Assembly: GCA_039105265.1 (NCBI GenBank)
Contig: JAPFFF010000054.1
Span: 62,001-126,000, forward strand
Direction: 5' to 3'
Length of the DNA: 64,000 nt
From: Tritrichomonas musculus
Lineage: Eukaryota; Parabasalia; Tritrichomonadida; Tritrichomonadidae
The position numbers and the translations under genes are program-made. This document shows positions 28,777-38,149 of this stretch, piece by piece. The notes beneath the pieces were generated by a model. It searched no databases. It saw only the letters and a list, made by a program, of their open reading frames with translations, and was not told the origin of the DNA. The first letter of the stretch is position 1, and the number at the start of each line of letters is the position of its first letter.

Positions 28777-30612
28777 ATGACTTATCAAAACGCTCAATTT
28801 AGAAACTTTGGAAACGATGAAGGTGACATATTAAACTTTTTCAATGAACATTTAAGAAATTTGGTAGCAAAAAATGGAGGTGATAATACTTTTGCTATGT
28901 ATTGTGAAGATTTCCATGATCATGATATTCCAATTGAAAAATTTTCCGAAAGAACTCGAATAAAACTAACTCACCCAAATCATACAATATCTCAAATAGA
29001 AAAAAGTTTTATTGAAATGACAGTTGAATTTGAAGTTGGATTATCAGAGCATTTACCGAAATTAAATTATTTTACACAAACTGGATCATCTCCCAATTAC
29101 ATTTATTCAAATCGAGATAGAGCACAAATAAATCAAATATTTGTTGGTTTTAAAGATGCTGTTGAAATTATTGATGAAGCTAGATTTTATGTTGATGGGA
29201 AATTGGTTCAAAATTATCATCAAACAGAAATGATTCGTGAATCTTATGCATATAATTCAATTCGTTCAAAGGAATCAAAACAAAATTCACCTCATTCTCA
29301 TACGTTATGGGAAAATGTTTGTAATTTATCTCCTAATGTTTGTGGATGCTACATTCCAATATCTGATTTATGTTGGGAAAATGACCATACGATAAAATGG
29401 GTTCCAATTCGATTAGAGTTAATCATTCCATTCACAGATCAGTTAGCTTTACAAGCTTGGAGATTGTATCCAAATCAAATATTAGGTGAAATAGAAGAAG
29501 AAGTAAGATTTTCTTTGGATGGTTTAGTTTGGTGTCAAGTTCCTCCTCAAAAAGTTGGAGACCGTCAGAAAAAGAAATTGTATTATCAAATGATTGAATA
29601 TCATTCTCCTGAAGTTCCAATAATAAATCGTTTTTTACAAATTGGTCAATTAGGAAAGATTGTTTCATCTTTTGAAGTCAATATTGTTAAAAATAGCGTT
29701 GATGTCTCCAAAGTTTTTGCTGGAACATCATCAACACTTTGGAAATTAAATAATTACAATGAGAGCAGTACGACGGCTGAATCAAATACAACAATGAATC
29801 AAGTTTTTTGTGGAGTTATGGAAAATCGTTTAATTGTTAATCCAAAATCAATAAAAATCACAGTTGGACGATCAAATTTGTTTGGATTTGGAATAAAACC
29901 ATCTGTTGTTGAAGGATTGATGTCAACTTTACAAGAACCATTAATAATTCCATCTCAAGAATTAACAAGAGTAATTTTTGATACAACTGTCGGAGATGAT
30001 GAAATAAATTTAATTAAATCTATGCCTTTGAAAAATGCAACAAATTTAACATTTATGTTTCCAAGATATGCAAATGATATTACTGTATATAGAAATATTA
30101 TGTATGCAAATGTTCGATTAATAATAGATAAGAAATTGTATCCTCAAGTTGAATTTGCTAATACTTGGAATGGAAGATTTGTTCAATATCAATTAATGGC
30201 AAATGAATTAGATGGAATTGAAGCAACTCCAGAATATTTAGAATCTATTTGTCAACCTCTGAATAACATAATAATTGAAAACTCTCAAATTAGAGGAGAT
30301 ATTAATTTCAAAAATAGTTATTATGATGATACAAATTTCGGAATTAATTTCCAATTAGAACGTGGAAATTCGGGTTATGTTTTCGATGGTATAGATACTG
30401 ATAATCATGAAGCTTTAATAAAATTTCATGCTGATTCTATCTTTGATTGGGGTCATCAACAAGAAAATAGTTATCTTTTCCCTACCCATGATGTTAATGT
30501 AAGAAATTTATGTAAACCAGAAATGTGGATTTGTTCTGATACTTATTGGACTTGGTCAATTCAAGATGGAGTTCAATATCATGATGAAGGAGTACCAAGT
30601 GGCTATAAATAA
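28777..30612 (+). CDS. Major capsid protein, double jelly-roll, copy 2
   Basis: A 611-residue paralogue of the gene just upstream, alignable from the first residues (MTYQNAQF in both) to the last (SDTYWTWSIQDGVQY in both). I chose ATG 28777 because it aligns with the copy 1 start; open frame upstream overlaps copy 1 and is not needed. The core block FTDQLALQAWRLYPNQILGE is kept. The copies differ mainly in loop-like segments (about residues 90-125 and 290-380), where exposed capsomer towers would be expected. Both could occur in one shell, or be used alternatively. Confidence 0.82.
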   Translation: MTYQNAQFRNFGNDEGDILNFFNEHLRNLVAKNGGDNTFAMYCEDFHDHDIPIEKFSERTRIKLTHPNHTISQIEKSFIEMTVEFEVGLSEHLPKLNYFTQTGSSPNYIYSNRDRAQINQIFVGFKDAVEIIDEARFYVDGKLVQNYHQTEMIRESYAYNSIRSKESKQNSPHSHTLWENVCNLSPNVCGCYIPISDLCWENDHTIKWVPIRLELIIPFTDQLALQAWRLYPNQILGEIEEEVRFSLDGLVWCQVPPQKVGDRQKKKLYYQMIEYHSPEVPIINRFLQIGQLGKIVSSFEVNIVKNSVDVSKVFAGTSSTLWKLNNYNESSTTAESNTTMNQVFCGVMENRLIVNPKSIKITVGRSNLFGFGIKPSVVEGLMSTLQEPLIIPSQELTRVIFDTTVGDDEINLIKSMPLKNATNLTFMFPRYANDITVYRNIMYANVRLIIDKKLYPQVEFANTWNGRFVQYQLMANELDGIEATPEYLESICQPLNNIIIENSQIRGDINFKNSYYDDTNFGINFQLERGNSGYVFDGIDTDNHEALIKFHADSIFDWGHQQENSYLFPTHDVNVRNLCKPEMWICSDTYWTWSIQDGVQYHDEGVPSGYK

Positions 30613-30636
30613 AGATTTTTATTTGAATAGAAAAAT

Positions 30637-31122
30637 ATGTCGACATTAATTTCATATAACATTGATCCAAATTTAAATATTCAACCATTAAAAATTCATA
30701 AAACTTATTACCCTGTTCAAGGTTGGAAACTATCAACAAAGGAACAACAAGAACAAAATTTATCAGAATGTTTAACGGTTGATCACTTTTATTTGGAAAA
30801 CGATAGATTTGCTTTTAAATATCCATCAGAGTTTCATACTCCAACTCAAGGTCAAGATCGATATATTATATTTCAATATTGTTATTGTGTTGTTAATAAG
30901 CATACTGCATCAAATTATACAGTTCATGCAAGTTTTGTTCCTCGAAATAATTATTGTGATAGTTTAGTTTATGTTGCAAATTTACAAGTTCCTGATGATA
31001 ATAGAAAATATTTAATTGATTCGAATGTCAAACAAGGTTTTATGGTTTGGTTTAAAGATACAGAAACAAGAAAAATAATAGTTCCTGATTATTTCATTTT
31101 GTTCTTGAAATTAGAATATTGA
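30637..31122 (+). CDS. Beta-rich protein after the capsid genes, possible penton
   Basis: A 161-residue protein with alternating hydrophobic strands and many aromatic residues (RYIIFQYCYCVVNKHTASNY, then VHASFVPRNNY). Composition and size fit one jelly-roll domain, and the place right after the major capsid genes is where Polintons often carry the minor capsid (penton) gene. No specific motif proves it. The ATG follows an AATAGAAAAAT stretch 24 bp after copy 2 of the capsid gene. Confidence 0.55.
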   Translation: MSTLISYNIDPNLNIQPLKIHKTYYPVQGWKLSTKEQQEQNLSECLTVDHFYLENDRFAFKYPSEFHTPTQGQDRYIIFQYCYCVVNKHTASNYTVHASFVPRNNYCDSLVYVANLQVPDDNRKYLIDSNVKQGFMVWFKDTETRKIIVPDYFILFLKLEY

Positions 31123-31157
31123 ATCAATTTTATTTTTGGTGCGAAAATAAAAATTTA

Positions 31158-33341
31158 ATGACAGGTGTTTGGACCGATACAGATTTCAAATTAATGACTG
31201 CAAGTGGTGTGACTGATTCGAGTTTATTTGTGTTGAAAGAAAATGGTGAGGCGTCAAATTTAACAATAAAATACCCAAAAGATGAGGAAGAGAAAAAGAA
31301 AGGAGAAAGAACAGCAACAATCAAGTCCGATGAAATTGTTGAAGAGTTGCAGACTTTGGATGGACGAACACAAAAATTCTATCCATCAGGTTCTGCAAAA
31401 TCAAATTTAGAGATGTATGGAAACAGTGGGAAGTCTATATTAGCTGGAAAAATTGTTGATTATGTACTCGATAATCAAGATAACTCAAAAACTAAATTTG
31501 TTTTGAAAGATGGTGGTACAGTTCAAAATTTAAAAATCAAATTTAATCTAATAGAGGGATCAACTGGATATAATAGTGAACTGACTTCTGATAAATTAGG
31601 GAGAGATCTTACTTCAGTTGTGAATAAAACGGAAAATTTAAGTACAGCATTGAAAGGAGCAACTGGAAATTTTATGTTAAATTCTTCGGACAATAAAATT
31701 CAAATATCAACAAATGCCCTTGTGAATTTTTTCAATCTCTGGAAAAAAATAAATTTATCTTACCCATCAGATGATGATCCAACTATAATCCAAGATTTAG
31801 GAAATCATGTAACTTTTTCAGAACCACTATATCTTTCCAAAGTTTTACGATTTCCAGTAACAATGCAGAATCCAAACAAACCACAAGAGGATGATGGAAC
31901 AATAAAATTTAATAAATATATATTGGATCTTTCTTTTCTCGCAAGAGCAATCTTTTTTGATTTGACAAGTGACATTAATAAAAATAAATATGTAATGGCA
32001 AAAATAGGAGCTCCAAAGACTTTTCGAGCTGCACCTCAATTATTAACAGAAGATCCACAAACAATCACAATTGAGTCCTATGAGAAGATGCTGCAAAAAA
32101 ATGAAGATGATTGGAAATTGTATATGGATTATATATTTTCTCAATTGAATCAAAGTTTTGAAGATCAACTTGAATACTTAATTGATAACAAAGAATTTGG
32201 TAAATTTTGGAGAAATTCAATATTTGTCGAAAATAATTTAAATAATATTCCATTACAACCATTACGACCTCAAACATTAGCAGGGTATGGATTTATAACT
32301 TTTGATATGAGTAATCTTGAAGCTGCTGATGGTGTTATGTTAACTTCTTTTATATCAGCCGAATACAATAATTCATCATTAATAATTACCATTTATGATT
32401 ATGAGAGTTCACATTTTATTTTCCATATCTTTGATCGAAAACGTTCAAAAATAAATTATCAAATTAAATTCATTGATTATGTTATCGAATGTAAAATAAC
32501 AAATAATGAATTAACTGTTAAATCAAATCAAAATAATATAGACAGTTCATCATTTGTAATTGAAAATCATAACCTAAAAATAACCTTAAATGGTATATTT
32601 GAACTAAAATTAGAAGAAACTGAAGCCGATAAAAAATATTGTGAAGAACATCAATATGAAACAGATTCTGGAGAGGAAAGAAATTTAGAAAATCGAATTG
32701 TTGGTTATTACCTTGCTCCTTTGAATGAGAATTTCAAAAATTATTTAACCACTCTTGGAGGTTCTATAGATTTTGATACATTAACTAGAATAACAAATTT
32801 AGAAAATACAATGAAAAATTATACAGAAAGGGTATCAACCTTAGAATCAAATGTTGATCAAATTGGAAATGTATTTTCTGCTGATACTACTGAGAGTCAA
32901 GAATATCGAAATAAAGAAGGTTTTGTCATAAATAATAAAGCTCAAACATTGGCATTAAATGAGGAAAAACCAGTTGTATTAACATTTGAAGAAAAATTAA
33001 AGAAATGGCAAGACGAAGAACTAGATCAATTAAAATGGTTAAATCAAGGAATCAAAGAGATTTGGTCATTTTGTGCTGGTATTTCAGAAGATTTATCTCG
33101 ATTAGAAGAGAATCAATGTCAATGTGGAGGTAATAATAATAATGAGAATGAGAATGTTGATGAAATATTAACTGCTTTGGAACGTAAATGTCAAAATATT
33201 GAAACTGATCTAACTTTTGAAAATTTGACAACCGAGAATCGAATTATGATCTTAGAAGATAAAACTAAAAATATTGAATGTGATAAATTTTATGATAGTA
33301 GAATTCAGTTATTAGAAGAAAAATGTTCCACAATTGAGTAA
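31158..33341 (+). CDS. Fibre-like structural protein, 727 residues
   Basis: Unrecognised. The N-terminal half is beta-prone with many short Gly/Asn/Asp turns. A heptad-repeat segment lies near residues 534-575 (ITNLENTMKNYTERVSTLES), and a second near 665-727 follows a cysteine/Gly knot (QCQCGG). Shaft-and-coil layouts like this are typical of trimeric viral fibres or spikes. I chose the ATG at 31158: it is the first ATG, and an initiator-like TCAATTTTATTTTTG lies just before it, at the end of the previous gene. The order capsid, small beta protein, two fibre-like genes suggests a virion vertex structure. Confidence 0.6.
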   Translation: MTGVWTDTDFKLMTASGVTDSSLFVLKENGEASNLTIKYPKDEEEKKKGERTATIKSDEIVEELQTLDGRTQKFYPSGSAKSNLEMYGNSGKSILAGKIVDYVLDNQDNSKTKFVLKDGGTVQNLKIKFNLIEGSTGYNSELTSDKLGRDLTSVVNKTENLSTALKGATGNFMLNSSDNKIQISTNALVNFFNLWKKINLSYPSDDDPTIIQDLGNHVTFSEPLYLSKVLRFPVTMQNPNKPQEDDGTIKFNKYILDLSFLARAIFFDLTSDINKNKYVMAKIGAPKTFRAAPQLLTEDPQTITIESYEKMLQKNEDDWKLYMDYIFSQLNQSFEDQLEYLIDNKEFGKFWRNSIFVENNLNNIPLQPLRPQTLAGYGFITFDMSNLEAADGVMLTSFISAEYNNSSLIITIYDYESSHFIFHIFDRKRSKINYQIKFIDYVIECKITNNELTVKSNQNNIDSSSFVIENHNLKITLNGIFELKLEETEADKKYCEEHQYETDSGEERNLENRIVGYYLAPLNENFKNYLTTLGGSIDFDTLTRITNLENTMKNYTERVSTLESNVDQIGNVFSADTTESQEYRNKEGFVINNKAQTLALNEEKPVVLTFEEKLKKWQDEELDQLKWLNQGIKEIWSFCAGISEDLSRLEENQCQCGGNNNNENENVDEILTALERKCQNIETDLTFENLTTENRIMILEDKTKNIECDKFYDSRIQLLEEKCSTIE

Positions 33342-33369
33342 ATCTTATTTTTGTTGCAAATGTAAAAAA

Positions 33370-36300
33370 ATGCTGACTAAATTTAAAGGCGATATTCAAT
33401 TTAAAGTAGATGGTAAAACATATTTAGGTTCTCAATTGTTAACATCAAAATCGAATGAGTTTGAAACTGTTGAAGGTTTTTCTGATTATCATGTTACTAG
33501 AGATGCATTAACGGTTGAAGATGAAAAATTAAATATACAAATGAATGATGATGATATAACAAAACTATTACAAATCGATGATAAGACAGAAGTATTTAAA
33601 ATCAATTTGAGAAAGAATGTTTTCTTAGATAGTGAAGGAAAATATATTTATCAATTATCAATTTATGTTTTGAATAAAAATTTCGTATGTCCATGTGTAA
33701 CAGCTGCTGAAGATAAAAAAGTGACAATTACTGAAGAAACATCAACAACTCCATACATAAAAGTTGATAAGAATTTAAGTCTTGATTTGAAATCTTTGTA
33801 CATTAATGGTGAAATTAGTATTATTTATCAATTACCATTAACACATTTGAAATCAACATTACCTTCCATCAAATGTGATATCATAGATTCTAGAAATAGT
33901 TTGAAATTACATGAATCTGATAACTTATATTTATACAAACCAAGTATAATCACTGAAGAACAAATTTTTGATAGAAATTCAGTAACCGATGAAAAATCAA
34001 ATTTCAAAGATTGTTATAAAATGGTTTTCAAAATTCCAACTGATTATCAAATTCCAACTGGTTTAAAATTTGAATTCAAAGATTATTGTTTTGGAAATCA
34101 ATGGAGTTTAACCTATGATGGTGAAAAATGGAGTGGTTTGAATGTTCAAGGTCATATCACAGGAAAAATTATTAATAAACGTAATTTACAAGTTCCAGGG
34201 AAAGGTGAAACAAAATATCAAGAAAGAGATGGAGCAGAAATAATGATGAGAAGATCAAAATGGAATACTTATGCAGTTCATAAAAGATGGGATTATACTT
34301 GGGGTGAATCTGAAAATCCAATTGAAAAACTTTTTCAAGATTCTGATGTTCAAACAAAAATATTATTAAAAGATGGTACTGAAATTGATGGAGGTGAAAA
34401 AGGTTTGACCTTTGTAAGAGAATATCTTCCAGTTGGATGGACAGAAGGAAATCTAAGATATGATTGTTGTGTAATTCGAGCTTATATTAATAAATATACC
34501 GAAGTAAAAGACAATTTACAATTTGATAATTGGGATCGAGTATATTTAGATTTGAAACTCTCATTTACCAAAGAATGGAATAGATTAAGTTTTTACCCAT
34601 CGAATTTGTATACTGGACATGGTGATTATGATAAAAATTATTTTAGTCTCAGAGGTGATTTGGATACAATTGAGAAATTAAATTGTCATGAATTTGGTCA
34701 ATTTGGAGTTAACAATCAAGATATTGCAATTTATTTATTTAAAGATTTAGTAGATCCAATTGAAGAAATTAATTGGGATAAAAATACTAATCCATTTGAA
34801 TATATAATTAATCAACAATATTATGAAGTGAGTCCAAATCCAAATGCAGCAACTACTTTATATACTGATTACAACATAACTTCATCAAAAATTATTACAG
34901 CAGACAATATTACAACAATGAGATCAGATTTGAATTTAGTTTCGAACACAGTTGATGTTGTTTCTGTTGATGTTGATAATTTAGATAAATCAGTTGAAGG
35001 TTTGAAATCAAGAATGGCATTAACTGAACAAATTACTGAAAAATTAGAAGCTGATATTGACAAAATTAGATTAAAACAAAAAATTCAAATGGTTGCAGGA
35101 ATGTTAGCTTTTAGTGCAAATGGTCTAATATTTGGTGCAGAAAAAATTACTAGTTGTGTATCTGGTTTATGGAAACAATTTGTTCAATCTCGTCAAGAAA
35201 TGGAATTACCTGATTTATCAAGAAGTATTGGAGTATCATTAAATAGTGTTCGAAATTGGTGTGAATCAGGTCCAACAGAAATTCCAGTATTTGATGAAAA
35301 AGAAGAAGAAATGATTATGACTGTTGGGGGTGCAAAATTATTAACTTATTCATTTAGAGATTCAATGAAGAAACCATTATTGAAAATTGTAGATAAAATT
35401 GAAGAAATTGAAAGTGATTATATTTCCAGAAGTGAACTAACAAGAATGGATACAATTGATATTGTTACTTATTATCAAGATGAACAAGCTGCAGTTTTAT
35501 TTCAAGCAGAAGATGAATTAAAAAATGGTATTTGTGTATTTAAATTATTCACATCTGAAGGTCAAAAACGATTATATATCAAAATTGAACAAGGTACAAT
35601 AACTGATTATAAAGGAGTTGATACAACAACAACAATAGATAGCATCACAATTGAAGGTCTTCCAAAATCGGAAGAATATCGTACAAAATATTTATCCAAT
35701 ATTAGTAAAATTGATAAAAATATAATTATAACAGGAGAAAATACTGACTATAAGATTGCTGGATGTATCATTGAAAACAATACATTTATGAGACTTTTAG
35801 TTGAGAAAACTCCAGCTGATATTGCTTATTTATCTGATATTGAAGCTTTAGATGAAAAAATAAATGCATTAGCAGTAAATAGTCATCAAAATGATGTTGC
35901 AATGTTTAGTCTTGAATATCCAACAACTGACGAAGTAAATACTGCTTTAGAAACTATTCAACAAGAATTAGCTAAGAAACCAAATATTGAAGAATTATAT
36001 ACGAAAGAAGAAGCAGATGCAAAATATCGAAGCAAAAATGATTTGATATATAAAGATGCAGTCGATGTGCCTTTTGAAAACGTACAAGATAGTTCAGGAT
36101 CGTGGGAAGTCAAAATAACATTGACTAGTGGAATTCACCTTGTTGGAACAATATCAAATAACGATGGCTTTGTAAAAGAGTTTGATTATTTGTTTGACTA
36201 TGATGGTGTTATTACTGAAGATGGAGTTAATGTCGATGTTGAAATTGATGGAACAACCTATAACTTGACCTATTATAAAAGCGATAGTAATGGTCAATGC

Positions 36301-36750
36301 TTTTACATCGATAATGGGGAAGACTCTTTTGATACCAAATTAATATTAGCGGAAAAAATATTGAAGCAAGATAAAATAGCATTGAAAAGTGAAATTCCTG
36401 AACCTGTTGATTTGACCAATTATGCTTTGAAAAGTGAAAATGATGAACTGAAGACAAGGATAGATAATACATCCAAATCTCAACAAGATTTAGCTATTCT
36501 AGTAGGCGAACATGTATCTAGTATCGTATCGATAAATAGCAAAATTTCAAATTTAGAGAGAGAGAATGCAGCATTAAAAACGAATTGTAAACGCGTGATG
36601 AACATCGAAAATAGCACGAATGATTACACTCAAGAAGAATTTGATACATATACTTTCATTCATTTTCGAAAAACAAATTGCAAATATGATTTTGGAACCT
36701 TGCTGTTTGATTTCGAGGATCTGCCTGAGATAATTACCATTACGAAATGA
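33370..36750 (+). CDS. Large fibre-like structural protein, 1126 residues
   Basis: Unrecognised. The first 500 residues are beta-rich and aromatic. A coiled-coil segment spans about 523-577 (LDKSVEGLKSRMALTEQ), followed by a hydrophobic, small-residue stretch (MVAGMLAFSANGLIFGAEKI). The C-terminal half has more beta-prone repeats and short coils. The architecture parallels the preceding gene on a larger scale, suggesting related or cooperating fibre proteins. The start is set to ATG 33370, preceded by TCTTATTTTTGTTGC; the preceding gene ends 28 bp upstream. No signal peptide is seen. An alternative is a large surface adhesin. Confidence 0.6.
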   Translation: MLTKFKGDIQFKVDGKTYLGSQLLTSKSNEFETVEGFSDYHVTRDALTVEDEKLNIQMNDDDITKLLQIDDKTEVFKINLRKNVFLDSEGKYIYQLSIYVLNKNFVCPCVTAAEDKKVTITEETSTTPYIKVDKNLSLDLKSLYINGEISIIYQLPLTHLKSTLPSIKCDIIDSRNSLKLHESDNLYLYKPSIITEEQIFDRNSVTDEKSNFKDCYKMVFKIPTDYQIPTGLKFEFKDYCFGNQWSLTYDGEKWSGLNVQGHITGKIINKRNLQVPGKGETKYQERDGAEIMMRRSKWNTYAVHKRWDYTWGESENPIEKLFQDSDVQTKILLKDGTEIDGGEKGLTFVREYLPVGWTEGNLRYDCCVIRAYINKYTEVKDNLQFDNWDRVYLDLKLSFTKEWNRLSFYPSNLYTGHGDYDKNYFSLRGDLDTIEKLNCHEFGQFGVNNQDIAIYLFKDLVDPIEEINWDKNTNPFEYIINQQYYEVSPNPNAATTLYTDYNITSSKIITADNITTMRSDLNLVSNTVDVVSVDVDNLDKSVEGLKSRMALTEQITEKLEADIDKIRLKQKIQMVAGMLAFSANGLIFGAEKITSCVSGLWKQFVQSRQEMELPDLSRSIGVSLNSVRNWCESGPTEIPVFDEKEEEMIMTVGGAKLLTYSFRDSMKKPLLKIVDKIEEIESDYISRSELTRMDTIDIVTYYQDEQAAVLFQAEDELKNGICVFKLFTSEGQKRLYIKIEQGTITDYKGVDTTTTIDSITIEGLPKSEEYRTKYLSNISKIDKNIIITGENTDYKIAGCIIENNTFMRLLVEKTPADIAYLSDIEALDEKINALAVNSHQNDVAMFSLEYPTTDEVNTALETIQQELAKKPNIEELYTKEEADAKYRSKNDLIYKDAVDVPFENVQDSSGSWEVKITLTSGIHLVGTISNNDGFVKEFDYLFDYDGVITEDGVNVDVEIDGTTYNLTYYKSDSNGQCFYIDNGEDSFDTKLILAEKILKQDKIALKSEIPEPVDLTNYALKSENDELKTRIDNTSKSQQDLAILVGEHVSSIVSINSKISNLERENAALKTNCKRVMNIENSTNDYTQEEFDTYTFIHFRKTNCKYDFGTLLFDFEDLPEIITITK

Positions 36751-36973
36751 AAATCAATTGGACATTCAACGTTAATTATGATAGTTCAATATCAATGTAT
36801 ACGATAGAAGTCATTTGAATTTACCGATAATTTGAATCATCAATTTCGTTATTATTTGACAGTTGAATTACATATTGATCAACTCGTCATTGTTTAGATC
36901 AAATTACTTAGTCATCGATAACACTAAAATGTGAATTTCAGATTACAGTAAAAAAAAAATTTGATAATCTCTC
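36751..36973. other. Spacer between convergent gene blocks
   Basis: About 220 bp between the end of the fibre-like gene and the end of the minus-strand gene. A 23-codon frame starting MKINWTFNVNYD overlaps the stop of the fibre gene (ATGA) but is too short to defend. Otherwise nothing is seen. The region marks the switch from rightward virion genes to the leftward block. Confidence 0.5.
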
Positions 36974-37507
36974 TTATACAACAACATATTTCAAACAAAG
37001 ATGATAAACATTAACTAAATCATTAAATTCTTTGTTATAAACTTGTTTGAAATCTGTTACCATTTCACCATCTTCATTAATTATTTTTATTGCTTCAATT
37101 TTTCGAATAGGTGATGCTTTAGATGCACAACATTTAATATCTTCATCAATATAAATTTCTACAGATGAACAATTTTTACCTAATATTGTTTTGATTATTT
37201 CTTGTAAACTTGCAATTGGTATAATAATACAATTTTTAGATATTAAATTCGAAATTAAAGCTTTATCTTGATCTAATAATATTTTTGCATATGTTTCTAA
37301 AATTAAATATTTAACATCTTTTTCAATTTCATTATTTTTGATATCAGGTAATTCAATTTCACGAGTTATAACAATATCTTCTTTCCCATCATCTCTTTTA
37401 TTAATTATTATATTATTTGTTAAGTTGTTTGTACTTTGACTAGCTGCTGAAGGCTCTAACGAAATATTAGCATTTACTCCTGCATTCGCTGCTCTTTTCT
37501 TAATCAT
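36974..37507 (-). CDS. Hypothetical protein, 177 residues
   Basis: Not recognised. The N-terminal 50 residues are Ala/Asn/Ser-rich and probably disordered, starting with a basic MIKKR. The remainder looks like a small alpha/beta domain with several Cys residues (NCSSVEIYIDEDIKCCASK). It ends the leftward series of genes that encodes the basic proteins upstream and lies head-to-tail with the gene at 37528-37794. No membrane span is visible. Confidence 0.55.
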   Translation of the reverse strand: MIKKRAANAGVNANISLEPSAASQSTNNLTNNIIINKRDDGKEDIVITREIELPDIKNNEIEKDVKYLILETYAKILLDQDKALISNLISKNCIIIPIASLQEIIKTILGKNCSSVEIYIDEDIKCCASKASPIRKIEAIKIINEDGEMVTDFKQVYNKEFNDLVNVYHLCLKYVVV

Positions 37508-37527
37508 TTTTGAGTTTCTGAAAAAAT

Positions 37528-37794
37528 TTATGAAATTTGAAAATACTTTTTGATGACTAATGTGCGATCTAATGTTTGTTTCATCCTAAATATAATATCT
37601 TCAAGTTCATTAAAATCTGTTTCTATTTCTTTTTCTATAACACTTATATTCTTTGAAATATTCATGCATTCACATGATTCAGTAAAACTATCTGTATTCA
37701 TAAATGTATCAAATAATTCACTTTTGATTTCACTAAATAAATGTCTTAATTCTTGTCTATCGTCCTTTAAAGCTTTTGGTAATGATAAAGTCAT
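37528..37794 (-). CDS. Small helical protein, 88 residues
   Basis: The protein is charged and helical, with a short coiled-coil segment around ISVIEKEIETDFNELEDI and several Met/Cys residues. I take the start as MTLSLPKALKDD (37794); extra codons upstream run into the promoter and read as hydrophobic noise. It is divergent from a very short plus-strand frame at 37818. It could belong to the element's set of small coiled-coil proteins; the function is unknown. Confidence 0.5.
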   Translation of the reverse strand: MTLSLPKALKDDRQELRHLFSEIKSELFDTFMNTDSFTESCECMNISKNISVIEKEIETDFNELEDIIFRMKQTLDRTLVIKKYFQIS

Positions 37795-37817
37795 TTTTTT
37801 AAAAATAAATAAAAAGA

Positions 37818-37928
37818 ATGGCATTTGGAAGTTTTAATAAAAAAATTAGTGCTAAACCAGCAGTCTTATTAAATCCAAGAAAAGATCCAAATATTATTAA
37901 TAAGCCAATATTTCAACCTTTATCTTGA
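37818..37928 (+). CDS. Possible 36-residue basic peptide
   Basis: A short frame starting MAFGSFNKKISAKP and ending PIFQPLS, in the gap between two minus-strand genes. It starts a few bases after an AATAAAAAG stretch and ends in convergent overlap with the gene at 37913. Its MAFG start is shared with the Gly-rich protein at 26612-26878. Basic Pro-rich peptides of this size occur as virion core components, but the length makes chance a real option. Confidence 0.35.
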   Translation: MAFGSFNKKISAKPAVLLNPRKDPNIINKPIFQPLS

Positions 37929-38149
37929 TTTCTAAAATCATGAAATCGAATTGGTCCAATTGGATGAAGTGTTTTTTTGGGATAAATTTTTTGTATTTCT
38001 TTTCGAAGATTTCTATTTTCATTCTTTGGAAAATACATCAATGCCAATGAACCTTTTTCATCAAGAAGAAACGGTTTTCTAGAACCATCATCGTCAATAA
38101 CCCAAATTATTTTCCACTTTGACTTGTGTACATATCGTTGACCTTTCAT
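37913..38149 (-). CDS. Small basic protein, 78 residues
   Basis: A compact basic protein with strand-like segments (KWKIIWVIDDDGSRKPFLLD) followed by a Lys/Arg/Pro-rich tail. Its ATG directly abuts the stop of the upstream AT-hook gene (38150), as in a tight series. Not recognised; the location suggests it belongs with the DNA-binding group. Confidence 0.5.
   Translation of the reverse strand: MKGQRYVHKSKWKIIWVIDDDGSRKPFLLDEKGSLALMYFPKNENRNLRKEIQKIYPKKTLHPIGPIRFHDFRNQDKG

Noticed and set aside
31119-31157. Upstream extension of the 727-residue fibre-like gene to a TTG at 31119 (and likewise 33334 for the next gene and 51034 for the helicase)
   Set aside because: Non-ATG starts are not expected here; in each case an ATG follows directly after an initiator-like motif, and the extension is the promoter read as codons.
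37550-37837. 95-codon plus-strand frame opposite the 88-residue gene
   Set aside because: Ser/Phe/Ile-rich antisense product; the minus-strand gene has the better start and charged helical composition.
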